From Sulfurimonas sp. (GTDB lineage Bacteria; Campylobacterota; Campylobacteria; Campylobacterales; Sulfurimonadaceae), in NCBI GenBank assembly GCA_021107375.1, contig JAIOSY010000108.1, positions 1 to 8,416 of the forward strand: 8,416 nt of DNA, read 5' to 3'. Shown in pieces: positions 6,429 to 8,416 of this stretch. The notes below the pieces were generated by a model. That model did no database searches and had not been told where the DNA came from. It worked only from the letters and a program-made list of their open reading frames with translations. Position numbers and translations under genes: made by a program. How positions within the stretch are numbered: the stretch's first letter is position 1; each line of letters opens with the position of its first letter.

Positions 6429-6443
6429 TTTTATCCTGTTTAG

Positions 6444-6463
6444 ATTATATTGATACAATTATA
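6444..6463 (-). promoter_or_regulatory. Tandem TATAAT boxes for the CoADR-like operon
   Basis: Two perfect TATAAT hexamers are read on the minus strand, at 6458-6463 (as TGTATAAT) and 6444-6449. The first gives a leader of about 22 nt holding AGGA; the second would place the start almost on the ribosome site. The whole divergent gap to the rhodanese gene is only 57 nt, so the plus-strand promoter (possibly TATACA at 6460-6465) overlaps them and the two transcripts may interfere or share a regulator. Confidence 0.5.
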
Positions 6464-6485
6464 CAATTAATATTTGGAGAAATAA

Positions 6486-6878
6486 TTGAAAAAAACAATT
6501 TTTGTATATCTACTTTTAGTATCATCACTATTTGCTGAATTAAAAAATGAAGCATTATCTCAAAAACTTCTTGATTCTAAAATACCTATAGTAGATATTA
6601 GAACACCACCTGAATGGAAACAAACAGGAATTGTAAAAGGTTCTATTACCCTTATGTTCTTTGATGAAAAAGGTGCTTATAATCTAAATAATTTTATAAC
6701 AGAGTTAAATAAAAAAATAGATACAAGTAAACCTTTTGCTCTAATTTGTAGAACAGGAAATAGAACAAAAATTTTAGCAGCTTATTTATCTGGAGAACTT
6801 AACTACAAAGTTACAAATGTTTTTGGTGGAATAATGTACCCACAAATGAAAAATCCACCTTTTGTACCATACAAATAA
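6486..6878 (+). CDS. Periplasmic single-domain rhodanese-like sulfurtransferase
   Basis: A 130-residue protein with a signal peptide (MKKTIFVYLLLVSSLFA, cleavage probably after Ala17), so it acts in the periplasm. Seen: IVDIRTPPEW (residues 35-44), the conserved D-x-R-x-x-x-E/W start of the rhodanese fold, and the active loop CRTGNRT with catalytic Cys88 followed by an Arg and a Gly as in sulfurtransferases; NVFGGI (111-116) closes the fold. Single-domain length is normal. The start is TTG, chosen because GGAG at 6476-6479 is well spaced and because it gives the complete signal peptide. Family members move sulfane sulfur from thiosulfate or polysulfide to thiols or bind persulfide. It is divergent from the CoADR-like operon and followed with no gap by a 39-codon membrane gene. 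Fold certain, physiological sulfur donor unknown. Confidence 0.92.
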   Translation: MKKTIFVYLLLVSSLFAELKNEALSQKLLDSKIPIVDIRTPPEWKQTGIVKGSITLMFFDEKGAYNLNNFITELNKKIDTSKPFALICRTGNRTKILAAYLSGELNYKVTNVFGGIMYPQMKNPPFVPYK

Positions 6879-6998
6879 ATGCTGACATTTTTAAAATTCT
6901 TTTTTTATCTTGTAATAAGAATGGCAATAACCCTTAGCATATTAGGGGTGTTTATCTTTTTACTCTGGGGTATACTATATCTACTGTTTGTTAAATAG
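6879..6998 (+). CDS. 39-residue single-pass membrane microprotein downstream of the rhodanese
   Basis: The ATG starts on the base after the rhodanese stop (TAAATG) and the frame runs 39 codons to TAG. Almost the whole peptide is hydrophobic: MLTFLKFFFYLVIRMAI, then TLSILGVFIFLLWGILYLLF and a terminal VK. It could be one long helix or a hairpin around Arg14. There is no separate ribosome site beyond what lies in the rhodanese 3' end, so translational coupling is likely. A membrane partner that holds or feeds the periplasmic rhodanese is conceivable; no family is recognised. Direct abutment to a real gene and unbroken membrane character support it, but short AT-rich frames readily encode hydrophobic residues, so confidence is moderate. 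Confidence 0.55.
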   Translation: MLTFLKFFFYLVIRMAITLSILGVFIFLLWGILYLLFVK

Positions 6999-7026
6999 CC
7001 TAATTTATTAAATTATTACTATTAGA

Positions 7027-7048
7027 ACTCTTACAATACAAGTGTTTT
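7027..7048 (+). terminator. Weak terminator-like hairpin after the rhodanese transcript
   Basis: ACTCTT at 7027-7032 can pair with AAGTGT at 7040-7045 (five pairs, one T-T mismatch, 7-nt loop), followed by TTTT. The stem is short and AT-rich, so this is only a candidate. The same stretch holds two copies of TTAGAACT (7022-7029 and 7047-7054), 25 nt apart. Nothing else is seen in the gap 6999-7075. Confidence 0.2.
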
Positions 7049-7075
7049 AGAACTTTTAGTCTTGGATTTATTATT

Positions 7076-7107
7076 TTAATATTGATTTTAGTTATTAATA
7101 TTATACT
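7076..7107 (+). promoter_or_regulatory. TATACT -10 box with overlapping TTAATATT repeats upstream of the metal-uptake-like genes
   Basis: TATACT at 7102-7107 is a near-consensus -10 only 6 nt before the ATG at 7114. TTAATATT occurs at 7076-7083 and 7095-7102; because the core is palindromic, TAATATT and AATATTA also form an inverted repeat (7077-7083 and 7097-7103). An operator overlapping the -10, such as a Fur/Zur-type metal site, would fit the genes downstream, but the repeats do not clearly match a known box and AT-rich sequence makes chance repeats common. Confidence 0.35.
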
Positions 7108-7113
7108 TTCACT

Positions 7114-7395
7114 ATGAATAGAGTATCTAGTAAAATATTTATTATTGCATGTCTCTTAGTAGCGACTTTCATGAGTGTTACACACCACCACAACGATTTA
7201 AAAAAGCATGGAGATTGCACTGTTTGTGATCTTTCTGTCAATCTACTCGGTAATGATGTTGTAAACACGCATACTTCAATAAGAGGAGAAAATTATTTTA
7301 TTCGCATAATTAGTTGTGAAATTTTTCTTTACATATTTACATTATACTATATTCCTCTTCCTCGTGCTCCACCATTCTTTTCCTATTTAAAATAA
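7114..7395 (+). CDS. Small His/Cys-containing membrane protein, DUF2946-like
   Basis: A 93-residue protein. Seen: an N-terminal signal or anchor helix (residues 7-23, KIFIIACLLVATFMSV), then THHHNDLKKHGDCTVCDL (23-40) with three consecutive His, His32 and a CxxC pair (Cys35, Cys38), a second hydrophobic segment (63-80) and RAPPFF near the C-terminus. The H-rich/CxxC loop together with a closing RAPP is the pattern I associate with DUF2946-type proteins, which are often encoded next to TonB receptors; this assignment is from memory. The loop should face the periplasm and looks suited to binding a transition metal such as zinc or copper. The gene lies 38 nt upstream of a TonB-dependent receptor in the same direction. 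There is no Shine-Dalgarno before the ATG, and the -10 box sits so close that a leaderless message is possible. Role in metal uptake is inference. Confidence 0.75.
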   Translation: MNRVSSKIFIIACLLVATFMSVTHHHNDLKKHGDCTVCDLSVNLLGNDVVNTHTSIRGENYFIRIISCEIFLYIFTLYYIPLPRAPPFFSYLK

Positions 7396-7433
7396 TAAAA
7401 ACCATACAAATTTATTTACATAAAGGATAATGA

Positions 7434-8416
7434 GTGAAAAAAACATACATTGTATATGCTATTCTATTGTTGACATCAATATCTAATGCCCAAATGCTTG
7501 ATCCAGTTACGGTAACAGCTACACAAAATCCTGAATTAAAAACAGATGAAGCAGTGCTTCCTGTTGATATCATTACTAAGGATTTTATAGAACAAAAAAA
7601 CATAACATCACTGCATGAATTATTTAGTCATACAAGTGGAGTTGATGTTATTACAGCAGGACCAGGTTCTGTTATGCCTATAATAAGAGGTCTTTCACAT
7701 GAACAAGTTTTAATTCTTGTCGATGGAGTAAGACTATCTGATGAAAGGTCAGGAGGCAATCATGTCCTCTCAATTGATCCTGCTCAAATAGATAGAGTAG
7801 AGATAGTTAAAGGTCCTGGTTCTGTACTTTATGGTGCCGGAGCTGTTGGTGGTGTTGTTAATTTTATTACTAAAAAAGCATTAAAAGGTAAAACAGAAGA
7901 GTTTAAAATTAGTGGAGAAATTGGACTTAGTTATGAAACTAACAATAATACAAAAAAACAAAGAGCACAGATAAATGCTAGTTCCAGCAAGTTAAATTTT
8001 TATGTAGGGGCTACAAATAAAAAAAGTGATAATATAAAAACACCTGATGAAGATTTAAAGTTTAGTTTTTATGATGGATATACAGTTTGGGGTGGTGGTG
8101 ATTATAGTTATGGAAACTGGAATACAGAAATAAATCTTTGGCAGACAAAGGCTGATATAGGTATTGCAGCACCAAGAACTTTTTTGAATGACTATTATAA
8201 GGATGAAATACATACTATGATAAATGGTAAGGTCAGCTATAGAAATAAAGGAGCGTTCTTTGAGGCTTTTAATTTACAATTTGGTTGGCAAGAGCATAAT
8301 AGACATAGAATCCTTAAACCAGATGCAACAAAATTAGTCGATATAGAAGTAGATAAAGAGACAAAGACTCTTCGTGCTCAGTTTATACTTTTACCTTCTC
8401 AAATACATCGTATTAC
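7434..8416 (+). CDS. TonB-dependent outer-membrane receptor, 3' end missing
   Basis: Partial; 327 codons are visible and the frame is open to the window edge. The start is GTG at 7434, chosen because AAGGA at 7423-7427 is 6 nt upstream and a signal peptide follows (KKTYIVYAILLLTSISNA, mature from Gln20). Seen: a TonB-box-like DPVTVTATQ (23-31), then the plug domain with LHELFSHTSGVDV, IIRGLSHEQVLILVDGVRLSDERSG, IDRVEIVKGPGSVLYGAGAVGGVVN and FITKK, all standard plug motifs, followed by the first strands of the beta-barrel. Such receptors import iron-siderophore, heme, zinc, copper, nickel or cobalamin across the outer membrane using TonB-ExbBD, which are not in the window. The adjacent His/Cys membrane protein points to a metal or metal complex; the plug alone does not identify the ligand. 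Receptor identity is secure. Confidence 0.95.
   Translation, partial: MKKTYIVYAILLLTSISNAQMLDPVTVTATQNPELKTDEAVLPVDIITKDFIEQKNITSLHELFSHTSGVDVITAGPGSVMPIIRGLSHEQVLILVDGVRLSDERSGGNHVLSIDPAQIDRVEIVKGPGSVLYGAGAVGGVVNFITKKALKGKTEEFKISGEIGLSYETNNNTKKQRAQINASSSKLNFYVGATNKKSDNIKTPDEDLKFSFYDGYTVWGGGDYSYGNWNTEINLWQTKADIGIAAPRTFLNDYYKDEIHTMINGKVSYRNKGAFFEAFNLQFGWQEHNRHRILKPDATKLVDIEVDKETKTLRAQFILLPSQIHRI

Noticed and set aside
6429..6458. TTG-start extension of the 123-residue protein
   Set aside because: The extension runs through the TATAAT box and the AGGA site that serves the ATG at 6428.
7430..7490. ATG at 7430 as start of the TonB receptor
   Set aside because: That frame ends after 18 codons; the GTG at 7434 gives the signal peptide and plug.
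7412..7603. 63-codon minus-strand open frame
   Set aside because: Antisense to the signal peptide and plug start of the TonB receptor; product has no family character.
1..8416. Mobile element, prophage, CRISPR array or defence system
   Set aside because: No transposase, integrase, spaced direct repeats, tRNA attachment site or nuclease-like gene is visible; gene content is metabolic, sensory and transport.

Overview
The window is very AT-rich, with short intergenic gaps, Shine-Dalgarno sequences of the AGGA/GGAG type and TATAAT/TAAAAT-like -10 boxes that often lack a recognisable -35. The protein style also fits Campylobacterota: a dCache-type sensor followed by a KxAELKxLNENLE-type coiled coil, a periplasmic rhodanese, a hemC and a TonB receptor. 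An Arcobacter- or Sulfurimonas-like bacterium is my best guess; the genus is inference.

Layout. (1) 1-2608, minus strand: a dihydrolipoamide-dehydrogenase-like flavoprotein (1130-2608) followed 6 nt later by a membrane sensor with a periplasmic Cache domain that runs off the left edge (1-1123). The flavoprotein has lost both redox-active cysteines. (2) 2609-3111, plus strand: a four-helix membrane protein, expressed divergently from the flavoprotein. Its first helix is encoded upstream of the first ATG, so its start is unusual. It converges stop-to-stop with hemC. (3) 3106-4322, minus strand: hemC (porphobilinogen deaminase, tetrapyrrole synthesis) preceded by a 69-residue Lys/Ala-rich, histone-tail-like protein. 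(4) 4458-6428, minus strand: a tight three-gene cluster of a helical 123-residue protein, a CoA-disulfide-reductase/NADH-oxidase-like flavoprotein with a single active-site-type cysteine, and a 68-residue basic protein whose ATG abuts the previous stop codon. (5) 6486-6998, plus strand and divergent from cluster 4: a secreted single-domain rhodanese and a 39-residue membrane microprotein that begins on the base after the rhodanese stop. (6) 7114-8416, plus strand: a small His/Cys-containing membrane protein of the DUF2946-like type, then a TonB-dependent outer-membrane receptor running off the right edge.

How the genes may work together. The region looks like ordinary chromosome with several small redox, sulfur and metal modules rather than a mobile island; I see no transposase, integrase, tRNA, rRNA or CRISPR. 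The CoADR-like enzyme and the divergent rhodanese suggest thiol, persulfide or polysulfide handling, with the reductase in the cytoplasm and the rhodanese in the periplasm. The His/Cys protein plus TonB receptor suggests uptake of a metal or metal complex. The points most worth a second look are the cysteine-free Lpd-like enzyme paired with a sensor, the non-canonical start next to a ten-A tract, and the CoADR-like operon with its two unrecognised small partners. No stretch over 300 bases lacks a gene.
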